DNA of 64,000 nucleotides from the NCBI RefSeq assembly GCF_051175565.1, contig NZ_CP195105.1, positions 2,666,001 through 2,730,000 on the forward strand, given 5' to 3'. Positions 46,134 through 54,987 of this stretch are shown piece by piece. Position 1 is the stretch's first letter. Every line of letters begins with the position of its first letter. The notes under the pieces were generated by a model, which was given only the letters and a program-made list of their open reading frames with translations, did no database searches and was not told where the DNA came from. Both the position numbers and the translations under genes were made by a program. The stretch is from Daejeonia sp002484105 (GTDB taxonomy: Bacteria; Bacteroidota; Bacteroidia; Flavobacteriales; Weeksellaceae).

Positions 46134-47342
46134 ATGCAATACAATTTCGACGAAATCATCAGCAGAGAAAATACCAACAGTATCAGCTACGAAGGCTGGA
46201 TCAACAATATCTACGGCAAAAACCCACCTCCGGCACTTCCCTTTCTCCAGAAAGATTACATAAGACTGTGGGTGGCCGATATGGATTTTTCCACGCCTCC
46301 CGAAGTGCTGGATGCCATACGTGCCAGGCTCGACCGCAAAATCCTCGGATATACCGTAGTTTTTGATCCCGAATACCATACAGTGTTGAAAAACTGGTTT
46401 CTGAAACGCTATCATTGGGCCATCAGAACGGAAGAAATCGTGATTTCTCCGGGTGTGGTACCAGCGCTCAATCGTCTGGTTCCGCTGCTGACAGCAGAAA
46501 ACGAAAGCGTCCTGATCTGCACACCGTCCTATGCACCCTTCAAAGGTGCAGCAGATTACAGCCAGCGCCACATATTCTACAGCAAACTGAAAAATAACAG
46601 CGGACACTACGAAGTGGACTTTGAAGACCTTGAACGGCAGATGACCGATCCTGAAAAAAACATCAACCTCTTCATCCTCTGTAATCCACACAATCCTTCG
46701 GGAAGGATCTGGACGGAGAAAGAGCTCCGTGAAATTGCCAGAATATGCCTGCAGAACAATGTCTGGATTATTTCCGACGAAATTCACTGCGACCTGCTCC
46801 GCAAGGGGAACCACCACATACCGCTGGCAACCCTTTTCCCTGAAAGCGACCGCATTATCACGTGCACCGCTCCCAGCAAAACCTTCAACATGGCTGGAAA
46901 TCTGATGTCGCATATCTTCATCCCCAATGCCGGTATACGCAGAAAATGGGACCGGCTTTACCATGAACTGAACTCGCCCCTGAGCATTGCCGCAACCAAA
47001 GCCGCTTATGAATGGGGAGAAGAGTGGCTGGAAGAACTGAAATCCTATCTCGATGGCAATTTCCGCCACATGAAAGAACGCCTTGGAGCGCTTCTGCCAA
47101 TGGCGAAATTCCAAATTCCCGAAGCTACGTATCTCGGCTGGGTAGATCTTTCGGCCTACCGCGACAAAATCCCGGAAGGAGAAAATTTCACTGCTTTTTT
47201 TGCCAAAAAGGCCGGCGTTATCGCAGAAGGAGGAGAAATGTTTGTTGACAACGGAGAAAACCACCTGCGGATCAATGTTGCCTGCCCACGCGCCATCCTT
47301 GAAGAAGGCCTGAAACGCATTGCAAAAACCTTGAACGCATAA
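46134..47342 (+). CDS. patB: PatB/MalY-type PLP-dependent cystathionine beta-lyase
   Basis: This 402-residue class I/II aminotransferase-fold enzyme has LWVADMDFSTPP near the N-terminus, LCNPHNPSGRIW, the PLP-ring Asp in IISDEIHCD (D215) and the Schiff-base lysine K249 in TAPSKTFNMAG. PatB-type enzymes cleave C-S bonds of cystathionine or related compounds to give homocysteine or other thiols, pyruvate and ammonia. The gene lies just upstream of the cobalamin-riboswitch-controlled B12 uptake genes, and metE follows further on, so a methionine-related role is likely. It has its own promoter. Confidence 0.88.
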   Translation: MQYNFDEIISRENTNSISYEGWINNIYGKNPPPALPFLQKDYIRLWVADMDFSTPPEVLDAIRARLDRKILGYTVVFDPEYHTVLKNWFLKRYHWAIRTEEIVISPGVVPALNRLVPLLTAENESVLICTPSYAPFKGAADYSQRHIFYSKLKNNSGHYEVDFEDLERQMTDPEKNINLFILCNPHNPSGRIWTEKELREIARICLQNNVWIISDEIHCDLLRKGNHHIPLATLFPESDRIITCTAPSKTFNMAGNLMSHIFIPNAGIRRKWDRLYHELNSPLSIAATKAAYEWGEEWLEELKSYLDGNFRHMKERLGALLPMAKFQIPEATYLGWVDLSAYRDKIPEGENFTAFFAKKAGVIAEGGEMFVDNGENHLRINVACPRAILEEGLKRIAKTLNA

Positions 47343-47442
47343 CAAATCAGGTACAATTCTACACATCCTATTATTTCACGGAAACACATCTTATTGAAAC
47401 GTATTGCATTTTCATTAAAATGATCGTTCAAAAAAAGAATGA

Positions 47443-47467
47443 TTCTGCCTTGAAATTCAGGGCAGAA
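47443..47467. terminator. Inverted repeat between patB and the riboswitch
   Basis: TTCTGCCTT and AGGGCAGAA form a stem with a 7-base loop about 100 bases after patB. There is no T-run directly after it on the plus strand, so termination is only a possibility. Confidence 0.3.
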
Positions 47468-47522
47468 ATATGCTGAAGTTCATATAGCTGCCGAAAAAAC
47501 TTTCACAAAAAATCTTTTTCTT

Positions 47523-47735
47523 TATCTTTGCGATATTCGGTGGCTGTAAAAAGCCTTAATAGGGAATCCGGTGAAAATCCGGAACAGTCCCGCTGCTGTG
47601 AGCTTCACAAAAGTTTCCGGAACGCAAAATCCACTGTTGGCAAAACGCAATGGGAAGGATTCCGGAAATGAAGCAAGTCAGAAGACCTGCCGGATAAACA
47701 ATGTTTGACGCTTTCGTGGACTGAAGCCAGAACAA
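47523..47735 (+). ncRNA. Cobalamin riboswitch upstream of btuB, with -7 box
   Basis: A -7 box TATCTTTG lies at 47523-47530. The aptamer follows with the hallmark pieces in order: AATAGGGAATCCGGTG, AAAATCCGGAACAG, CCCGCTGCTGTGAG (B12-box region), a variable arm, and AAGCAAGTCAGAAGACCTGCC (ending near 47691). A downstream hairpin region with GACGCTTTCGTGGACTGAAG follows. It should lower expression of btuB and the genes behind it when adenosyl- or methylcobalamin is plentiful, probably by masking the translation start, since no terminator is obvious. Confidence 0.93.
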
Positions 47736-47815
47736 TCCTGTACTGCACCTTTGGGAGGCAGACAGACTTGTATCTCCGCAGGCGTCATCATCAATCTTAA
47801 AAATCAGGATTTGTG

Positions 47816-49831
47816 ATGACTCATTTTTTTTACAGACTCACCATCGTGCTGACGCTGGTTTCGGGCACTGCCTTTTCGCAGATTCGTAAAGATTCCGTGC
47901 GGGAAAACGTCATTATCCCTGTACATTTTACCAAAAAGAATTACCGTGAGATTATCCCTGCCCAGACCCTTTCGGGAGCAGAACTCGAACGCCTGAACAG
48001 CCAGTCCGTCGCCGATGCTCTCCGTTATTTTTCTGGTGTCCAGATCAAAGATTATGGCGGCATCGGTGGTCTGAAAACCATCAATATCCGGAGCATGGGC
48101 AGCCAGCATGTCGGGATATTCTATGATGGTATACAGCTTGGAAATGCACAGAACGGCGTTGTAGACCTCGGAAAATTTTCCCTTGACGATATCGAAGAAG
48201 TATCGCTCTATAACGGACAGAAAAGTGAAATTTTCCAGCCGGCAAAAGATTTCGGTTCGTCAGGATCCCTGTACCTGCAGCCAAAAGTTCCGGAATTCGG
48301 TGAAAAAAAGAGAACCCATCTGACGTTAAGACTGAAAAATGCATCCATTGATCTTTTTAACCCTTCCTTCCGCCTTGAACAAAAAATTTCGGACAGGATT
48401 TCCGCCAGTGTCAGTTCGGAATTTCTGCAAAGTGACGGCATTTATCGTTTCCGCTACCGTAAAAAATATCCCGATGGTGCTGTTGCCTATGACACCATTG
48501 CCAAAAGACATGACTCCGATATCAAAGCCAAACGTTTTGAAACGGCAGTCTATGGAAAACTGAACAACGGAAACTGGAATATACGGGGATATGGATATAT
48601 CTCCGACCGCGGGATACCGGCTGCAATCGTCAACGGCCGTTTCGGTGCGCGCGGGCAGCGGCTTTCCGACAAAAACTATTTTATTCAGGGGAATCTGCGT
48701 AAAAAGATTTTCCCAAAACTCGAAACGCAGTTCAAGGTCAAATTTGCTTACGACTACACGTATTACGCCGATACCGTGCTCACTGAAGCCGCATATCCGG
48801 TACAGAATACCTATATACAGCGGGAGGTGTATCTTTCGTCGTCCCATCTTTATTCTATCCGTAAAAACTGGGATTTCAGTGCCAATGTTGATTTCCAGTA
48901 CAACACTATGGATGCAGATTTGGTCAACTTTTCCTACCCTACACGATATACTACTATGACGGCTTTTGCAAGCACCTATCAGTGGAACCGGCTAAAGTTT
49001 TTGGGCAGCGTACTGGGAACTTTCGTCCATGAAAATGTGGAAAAAAATTATCATTCTCCCGACAAAAACATCTGGACTCCGGCATTTTTTGCCAGTTACC
49101 AGCCACTGAAGAATATGAGTGAGCTGACGCTTCGAGCCTTTTATAAACGGACATTCAGAATGCCAACCTTCAATGATCTTTACTATACAATGATTGGAAA
49201 TTCTTATCTGAAACCCGAATTTACCACCCAGTACAATATCGGATTTACATGGCAGAAATTCTATCAGCATACTTTCTTCAAAGGTTTCTACGCCAAAGTA
49301 GATGGCTACTTCAATAAAGTGGAAGACAAAATTATCGCTGCCCCCAATGGCAGTATGTTCCGCTGGATGATGATGAACCTCGGAAATGTGGAAATTATCG
49401 GTACAGACCTCAACCTCCAGGGATATTTTACACTGGGAAACATCGCCCTGAAACCCCTCTTGAGCTATACCTACCAGCGTGCACGGGATTTTACCGACCG
49501 AAGCGAGTCTTACTATGGCGATCAGATTCCGTATACGCCATGGCACAGCGGTACTTTCACACTGATGTCAGATTACAGAGACTGGAGCTTCAATTACAGT
49601 TTTGTATATGTGGGAGCCCGTTATGATGCCAACCAGAACAATATCGCCTACAACTATATACAGCCTTGGTATACCCATGATCTTTCGCTACAGAAAAAAA
49701 TTCACTGGAAAGAACAGCTCTTCAAAATAAGTTTTGAAGTGAACAACCTGCTGAATCAGTATTATGATGTGGTATTGAACTATCCGATGCCCGGAAGAAA
49801 TTTTAAACTCATTTTAAGTTGTAATATATGA
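47816..49831 (+). CDS. btuB: BtuB-type TonB-dependent cobalamin receptor
   Basis: The ATG at 47816 is preferred over the in-frame GTG at 47813; the product is 671 residues. A signal peptide ends around AFSQ. The plug begins near SVADALRYFSGVQIKDYGG and includes NIRSMGSQHVGIFYDGIQLGN. The barrel ends PMPGRNFKLILSCNI. It should import cobalamin across the outer membrane, as indicated by the riboswitch immediately upstream and the BtuG-like lipoprotein gene whose start overlaps its stop (ATGA, 49828-49831). Sequence alone would not fix the ligand; the context does. Confidence 0.9.
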   Translation: MTHFFYRLTIVLTLVSGTAFSQIRKDSVRENVIIPVHFTKKNYREIIPAQTLSGAELERLNSQSVADALRYFSGVQIKDYGGIGGLKTINIRSMGSQHVGIFYDGIQLGNAQNGVVDLGKFSLDDIEEVSLYNGQKSEIFQPAKDFGSSGSLYLQPKVPEFGEKKRTHLTLRLKNASIDLFNPSFRLEQKISDRISASVSSEFLQSDGIYRFRYRKKYPDGAVAYDTIAKRHDSDIKAKRFETAVYGKLNNGNWNIRGYGYISDRGIPAAIVNGRFGARGQRLSDKNYFIQGNLRKKIFPKLETQFKVKFAYDYTYYADTVLTEAAYPVQNTYIQREVYLSSSHLYSIRKNWDFSANVDFQYNTMDADLVNFSYPTRYTTMTAFASTYQWNRLKFLGSVLGTFVHENVEKNYHSPDKNIWTPAFFASYQPLKNMSELTLRAFYKRTFRMPTFNDLYYTMIGNSYLKPEFTTQYNIGFTWQKFYQHTFFKGFYAKVDGYFNKVEDKIIAAPNGSMFRWMMMNLGNVEIIGTDLNLQGYFTLGNIALKPLLSYTYQRARDFTDRSESYYGDQIPYTPWHSGTFTLMSDYRDWSFNYSFVYVGARYDANQNNIAYNYIQPWYTHDLSLQKKIHWKEQLFKISFEVNNLLNQYYDVVLNYPMPGRNFKLILSCNI

Positions 49832-50961
49832 AACCGCTTTCCTTTTTCCTCGCCTCATGGATGATGCTTGCAATGCTTGCCTGCCGCACAGATGATATTA
49901 TCACGCGCGAAGAAACGGATGCACTTGCCACTCCGGAAAACACCATCATCAAAGGATTTTATCTGCTGAACGAAGGCAATATGGGCAGCAACAAGGCTAC
50001 ACTGGATTTTTTTGATTATACCACCGGGCTCTATCACCGGAATATTTATGCTGAAATCAATCCCGAAGTAGTAAAAGAACTCGGCGACGTAGGCAACGAT
50101 GTCAAAATCTATGGAAACAAAATGTATGTGGTGGTGAATGTCTCCAACAAAATTGAAGTGCTGGATGCCAAAACGGCCAAACGCATCACAACCATACCGC
50201 TGCAGAACTGTCGCTATATGGCCTTTCGCGGAGACAAGGCCTATGCCAGCAGCTATGCCGGCCCGGTAGTTCTGGATCCTGATGCACCCATCGGAAAAGT
50301 AGTGGAAATTGATACCCTGTCACTGTCCGTACAGCGAGAGGTAACCGTAGGATACCAGCCGGAAGAAATGCAGATCATCGGCAACCGTCTCTATGTGGCC
50401 AATTCCGGAGGTTACCGCTTCCCGAATTATGACAGGACAGTTTCGGAAGTTGACCTCAATACGTTTCAGGAACTGCGGAAAATTGATGTAGCCATCAATC
50501 TTCATCATATAGCGAAAGACCAGTATGGAGACCTTTATGTAAGCTCCCGTGGCGACTATTACACCATTCCTTCCAGCCTTTACCTGGTCGATCCCGTTTC
50601 CGGAACGGTAAAAAAAGATTTCAACGTTGCCATCAGCGAAATGACAATTGTAAATGACAAACTGTATTATTATGGAAACGAATTCAATTACAACACCCAT
50701 TCGTACACCAAAACTTTCGGAATTATTGATGTAAAGACAGAACAGATTCTCTCGAAACAGATTGTAAACGAACAGTATGCCAATGCCATCAAAACCCCAT
50801 ACGGTATCGCCGTAAATCCTGTAACGGAAGACATTTACCTTACGGATGCCGGGAATTATGTCTCCACAGGATATGTATATGCTTTTGACAAAAACGGAAA
50901 TTTCAAATGGAAAACCGAAGCAGGAAATATCCCCGCACATTTCGCTTTCCTTTATAAATAA
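49828..50961 (+). CDS. btuG: BtuG-like surface cobalamin-binding propeller lipoprotein
   Basis: This 377-residue lipoprotein has lipobox MLAC (Cys19) followed by RTDD, then YncE/DUF5074-type beta-propeller repeats (GDVGNDVKIYGNKMYVVVN, IEVLDAKTAKRI, VGYQPEEMQIIGNRLYVANSGG, PYGIAVNPVTEDIYLTDAG). BtuG proteins of Bacteroides bind cobalamin extremely tightly on the cell surface and pass it to BtuB. Matching fold, lipoprotein nature, overlap with btuB and control by the B12 riboswitch all support the same role here. Residue-level cobalamin contacts were not checked. Confidence 0.85.
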   Translation: MKPLSFFLASWMMLAMLACRTDDIITREETDALATPENTIIKGFYLLNEGNMGSNKATLDFFDYTTGLYHRNIYAEINPEVVKELGDVGNDVKIYGNKMYVVVNVSNKIEVLDAKTAKRITTIPLQNCRYMAFRGDKAYASSYAGPVVLDPDAPIGKVVEIDTLSLSVQREVTVGYQPEEMQIIGNRLYVANSGGYRFPNYDRTVSEVDLNTFQELRKIDVAINLHHIAKDQYGDLYVSSRGDYYTIPSSLYLVDPVSGTVKKDFNVAISEMTIVNDKLYYYGNEFNYNTHSYTKTFGIIDVKTEQILSKQIVNEQYANAIKTPYGIAVNPVTEDIYLTDAGNYVSTGYVYAFDKNGNFKWKTEAGNIPAHFAFLYK

Positions 50962-50968
50962 AATCATC

Positions 50969-52165
50969 ATGAAAAAAAAGAAAATTCTGCAGATTACTCT
51001 TTCCTTTGCGCTTCTTACGGGAATATTCGCGTGCAAAAGCGACCGTGATGATGGAACTGAAAGCCAGGAAGTACTAAAATCTTCCTATTCTGTTGAACGG
51101 TTTAAGGTTCTGGACATTACGCCGAATATAGCGGCCGGTGCAAAACTTACGTGGAGCATTCAGGATTCCGTGATTTCAGAAAATACAGTGCTGCAATTTA
51201 TCAGTCCGTACCAGAAGACCTATCCACTGATGCTGAAGGTGGAATACAATGGGAAATCCACGACTTACACCTCTTCCATCAACGTCATTAAAGAGAGTAC
51301 AACATACAGCAAGTACATCAGCAAAGTTTTTGATTTCCTGCCGGCTGTGGGACAGTTTACGAATGAACTACCGCAGTACACCGACGGAAATTCGACAGAG
51401 GATATGGTGACAAAAGCCCAGAATGCTTTGAAGGGATCCAACTCCAGCATGATTTCTCTTGGCGGTTTCGGCGGGTATGTGGTTTTTGGTTTTGATCATA
51501 CCATTCCGAATCTGGAAGGCCGCGATTTTAAAATTCTCGGAAATGCCTTCTGGGGAAACGATGCTTTGGAAGAACGCTCCGGAAGCTGTGAGCCCGGGAT
51601 TATTCTCGTAGCATACGACCAAAACAAAAACGGAAAACCCGACGATAACGAATGGTACGAAATTGCTGGAAGCGAATACTTCAAAAATACCACAGCAAAA
51701 AATTATTCCATCACCTACTATAAACCTGACAATAGCAAAACTGCCGTTCCGGGTGATGAATTCTGGCAGACAGATGTACAGTATATCCGCTGGACAGACA
51801 ATTTGGGAAACAGTGGCTACAAAACAAAAAACGCATACCACGACCAAAGCTATTATCCGCTCTGGCTGAATAATGCCTCTTATACCCTTACCGGCACACG
51901 CCTCGCCAACAATTATTATGACCAGAGCGGTACTGGCACCTACTGGGTAGGAAAATCCTACGAATACGGGTATGCCGACAATGCACCAAATACGGACGAA
52001 GCCTCGAATATTGATATTTCATGGGCGGTAGACAAAAACGGAAACTATGTAAAACTTCCGGGAATTGATTTTGTAAAAGTCTACACAGGCATCAATCAGG
52101 AAGCAGGCTGGCTGGGCGAGATTTCCACAGAAGTTGCCGGAGCCTACGATCTTTATATGAAATAA
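50969..52165 (+). CDS. Surface lipoprotein of the cobalamin locus
   Basis: The preferred start is the ATG at 50969, giving a lipoprotein signal with lipobox IFAC (Cys22); an upstream in-frame ATG at 50846 lies inside btuG. The 398-residue protein has a short immunoglobulin/PKD-like module (about 35-110), then a domain with GGFGGYVVFGFDHTIPN, EPGIILVAYDQNKNGKPDD, and DFVKVYTGINQEAGWLGE near the end. It looks like a second cobalamin-locus surface protein comparable to those next to btuB/btuG in Bacteroides (possibly BtuH-like). The DQNKNGKPDDNEWYE stretch resembles a calcium-binding loop. The function is inferred from position. Confidence 0.7.
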   Translation: MKKKKILQITLSFALLTGIFACKSDRDDGTESQEVLKSSYSVERFKVLDITPNIAAGAKLTWSIQDSVISENTVLQFISPYQKTYPLMLKVEYNGKSTTYTSSINVIKESTTYSKYISKVFDFLPAVGQFTNELPQYTDGNSTEDMVTKAQNALKGSNSSMISLGGFGGYVVFGFDHTIPNLEGRDFKILGNAFWGNDALEERSGSCEPGIILVAYDQNKNGKPDDNEWYEIAGSEYFKNTTAKNYSITYYKPDNSKTAVPGDEFWQTDVQYIRWTDNLGNSGYKTKNAYHDQSYYPLWLNNASYTLTGTRLANNYYDQSGTGTYWVGKSYEYGYADNAPNTDEASNIDISWAVDKNGNYVKLPGIDFVKVYTGINQEAGWLGEISTEVAGAYDLYMK

Positions 52166-52201
52166 ACCCTTCAGCTAATCTTTAAATCATTTATAAACAT
52201 T

Positions 52202-54481
52202 ATGAAAAAGTTTTATCTCGTTACGGTATTGTTGCTTTTCGCATTCTTCACGAAAGCACAGATTACCGTTCAGGGCATACCGAGAAATGATCTCGGACAG
52301 AAGCCCTCCCAGAAAATGCATCAGAAGAAAGTGGATGCAGATTTCAGTTTCTCAGATATCATCTATTGGGTAGGAAGCGGCGAAAACGAAGCCGCCCTGG
52401 TGGTACAGTGGAATGATGGAAAAAATCCGGATGCCCTGGTTTGGGGATTCCGGTGGGACGGCAACGCCACCGGCGAAGACATGATCCAGGCCATAGCCAA
52501 AGCCGACAAACGCTTTTACACACTCGTCAAAAATGGCACTCAGTACGGAACTGCCATCGGAGGATTCGGATTTGACCTTGACGGAAAAGGAAGCATCGGG
52601 CTTTACAAAAACAACAATACCACCTACCCGCTCTATCCCCTTGATGGCGTAATTTCCACAGAAGATTATGACTTCGATGACTATACCGCGGTGGACAGCA
52701 ATGACCACTGGGAGTCTGGCTGGGTCACCAATGGCTACTGGTCATATTATGTCAAAGATGATATTGCAGACGATTTTGGATATTCCAATGTTGGCGCAAG
52801 TTCCAGAATCCTGCAGAATGGTTCCTGGGACGCATGGAATTTCCTCCCCGGTTTTGAAGTCTCTGATATTTCCTCCACCTTCACTCCGGTATCTGCCTAT
52901 GTAGCAAATGCCGATTTCTCCAAAGGATTTTTCATGGTCAATGAAGAATGGTATGGCCATACCAACGGATCTGTAAACTTTGTTTCAGACAGTGGCGATA
53001 TCTATTACCGCGTTTACAGCAACAACAACGACAACAATGCTTTCGGAGCCACCACTCAGTACGGAACCATCTATGGCAACAAATTCTATTTCATCTCCAA
53101 ACAGCAGGCAGATGGCGGGGATACACAGTATACTCCGGGCGGAAGGCTCGTTATTGCCGATCCCTACACCATGAAAAAAACAGCAGGATTTGACAACATC
53201 GGCGGTGGCGACGGACGTTCTTTTGTCGGCGTTGATGAGCATAAAGGCTATATTGGCGCAACCAACGGAATCTTCCTGTTCGATATCGACAATCTGAAAG
53301 TCGGAAGCCTGATTGCAGGAACAGGAGGCGGCTCAACATACAACGGGCAGATCGGGAATATGATCCGGACGACACACTATGTATATGCCGTGAAGCAATC
53401 GGCCGGGATTCTTATCATTGATCCGGAAACCGACACGCTGATCAAAACCATTTCCGGAACTTTCCATTCCATTACACAGGCAAAGGACGGCAGCATCTGG
53501 GCCATCCAGGATCAGACACTCGTCAATATTTCTGAAAACGATTTTTCTCTGACAGAATATCCTATCCCCACCACCAAATATATAGGTGCCTGGGGTGCCT
53601 GGAATGCCGGAAGTTTCACCTACAGCAACCAGCAGAATGCACTGTTCTGGATCAATTCCATAAATACATGGACTTCCGGGACACAGATTGTGAAATTTGA
53701 CGTGGACACCAAAACCTTTAACGAAAATTTCGCAACCATTCCGGGACAGGACAGCCAGTACAAACAGATTCCCTATGGTGCAGCTTTGCGGGTGAATCCT
53801 GTATCGGGAGAACTGATCCTGAATACCACCGAAAGCGGATATGGTGCGCATTACCAGAAAAACTGGGTATATACCTATGATACTTCCGGAAACATTACCG
53901 ACACCAAAACGCTGAATGACTATTACTGGTTTCCGGCCATCACCGTTTTCCCGGACAACGAAGCTCCGGTTCTGGACGGTACACTTCCGGATCATTTGTC
54001 TCTAAACGAAAGCACCACAATTGACCTGAAAAATGCAGCTTCCGACACAGACAACCTCAGCACAGCCATTGTGAAAAGAGTAAAATCCAACAGTGCTGAT
54101 ACCATAGTAAAAGCAGAAATCAGCAACAGCGACGAACTACTGCTGACCCCTCTCTCTGAAGGAAGTGCTGATATTGTACTGAGCTTCAACTCCAACGGAA
54201 AAGTGGTTGAAAAAACCATCAGTGTAACGGTCGGAACACTTGCTGTATCCAATCAGGACAAACAGCAGTTGGGCGTATATCCGAACCCAGTAGTGGATAT
54301 TCTGTATCTTTCTTCCCCAGACAAGATTTCGGAGGTCTACATGTTTGATCTTTCAGGAAGGGAAATCCCTGTCAGCTACAGCAATGGTCAGATTAACCTC
54401 AGCCGTTTGCCAGGAGGAGTATACATCCTTCGGGTAAAAGCTGGAGCAAAAACCTTTCAGCAGAAAGTCATCAAAAAATAA
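52202..54481 (+). CDS. T9SS-sorted protein with DUF5074-like propeller, cobalamin locus
   Basis: This 759-residue protein has a signal peptide ending FFTKAQ and, in order: an N-terminal domain found in Bacteroidota surface proteins (about 45-235, with WVGSGENEAALVVQWNDG and ALVWGFRWDG), a DUF5074-like propeller region (about 240-600), a short immunoglobulin-like segment (about 600-675, NEAPVLDGTLPDHLSLNES), and a type A T9SS sorting domain (about 685-759, LGVYPNPVVD to FQQKVIKK). It would be placed on the surface by type IX secretion rather than lipidation. As the last gene behind the btuB riboswitch it probably takes part in capturing cobalamin or a B12-protein complex. A good terminator follows. 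Confidence 0.75.
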   Translation: MKKFYLVTVLLLFAFFTKAQITVQGIPRNDLGQKPSQKMHQKKVDADFSFSDIIYWVGSGENEAALVVQWNDGKNPDALVWGFRWDGNATGEDMIQAIAKADKRFYTLVKNGTQYGTAIGGFGFDLDGKGSIGLYKNNNTTYPLYPLDGVISTEDYDFDDYTAVDSNDHWESGWVTNGYWSYYVKDDIADDFGYSNVGASSRILQNGSWDAWNFLPGFEVSDISSTFTPVSAYVANADFSKGFFMVNEEWYGHTNGSVNFVSDSGDIYYRVYSNNNDNNAFGATTQYGTIYGNKFYFISKQQADGGDTQYTPGGRLVIADPYTMKKTAGFDNIGGGDGRSFVGVDEHKGYIGATNGIFLFDIDNLKVGSLIAGTGGGSTYNGQIGNMIRTTHYVYAVKQSAGILIIDPETDTLIKTISGTFHSITQAKDGSIWAIQDQTLVNISENDFSLTEYPIPTTKYIGAWGAWNAGSFTYSNQQNALFWINSINTWTSGTQIVKFDVDTKTFNENFATIPGQDSQYKQIPYGAALRVNPVSGELILNTTESGYGAHYQKNWVYTYDTSGNITDTKTLNDYYWFPAITVFPDNEAPVLDGTLPDHLSLNESTTIDLKNAASDTDNLSTAIVKRVKSNSADTIVKAEISNSDELLLTPLSEGSADIVLSFNSNGKVVEKTISVTVGTLAVSNQDKQQLGVYPNPVVDILYLSSPDKISEVYMFDLSGREIPVSYSNGQINLSRLPGGVYILRVKAGAKTFQQKVIKK

Positions 54482-54504
54482 CGGATCACAAAGATTCAGA
54501 CTGC

Positions 54505-54537
54505 AAAGGCACTCCATATCGGAGTGCTTTTGTTTTA
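54505..54537 (+). terminator. Terminator of the cobalamin-uptake operon
   Basis: A perfect 7-bp stem GCACTCC/GGAGTGC with loop ATATC is followed by TTTTGTTTT, 28 bases after the stop codon. Confidence 0.88.
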
Positions 54538-54583
54538 TGGGAAATAATAAAGCTTAATACGCCATATCGAAGGGATTAATTTA

Positions 54584-54821
54584 TATATTTGCCGGAAGAA
54601 AACAGTTCTTTAACATACTTCATCCACGGAATTGGTTTTACTTAGCGGTAGATTAAAAGGGAATCGTGTGCAAATCACGAACTGTCGCGCAACTGTAAGT
54701 AACACACCACAGGTTTCTGCCCATCGTGCTCCACTGCGTTTTGCGGGAAGGACGGCAGCAACCGTTACAAGTCAGGAGACCTGCCTTTTCCGATGTGGCA
54801 ATGCTTTCGCGGCCTGAAGCA
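54584..54821 (+). ncRNA. Cobalamin riboswitch upstream of metE, with -7 box
   Basis: A -7 box TATATTTG (54584-54591) precedes a cobalamin aptamer with AAAAGGGAATCGTGTG, AAATCACGAACTGTCGCGC, AACTGTAAGT, a variable arm and ACAAGTCAGGAGACCTGCC (ending about 54785). A downstream TTTCGCGGCCTGAAG element follows. It should repress the B12-independent methionine synthase when cobalamin is available. The leader continues about 165 bases to the metE start without another feature I recognise. Confidence 0.93.
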
Positions 54822-54987
54822 TAACGTCATCAGATGTAGGTTTACAAAACTCCTGTCCATCCGGATTGGGGCATCCGGCTGTGTCCGGAAAACATCACAT
54901 CTGTATTTCTTTATTTCTTTACCGTACAGCATTGCGAAGCATTCTAAAGAGCTTTTAATAAAGTTTAACATTAAAAGTTTTAGCAAA

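Noticed and set aside
46101..47366. A 421-codon open frame on the minus strand opposite patB
   Set aside because: It is fully antisense to a gene with complete PLP-enzyme motifs, its translation has no recognisable domain and is rich in Phe/Cys typical of antisense frames; patB also has a good promoter on the plus strand.
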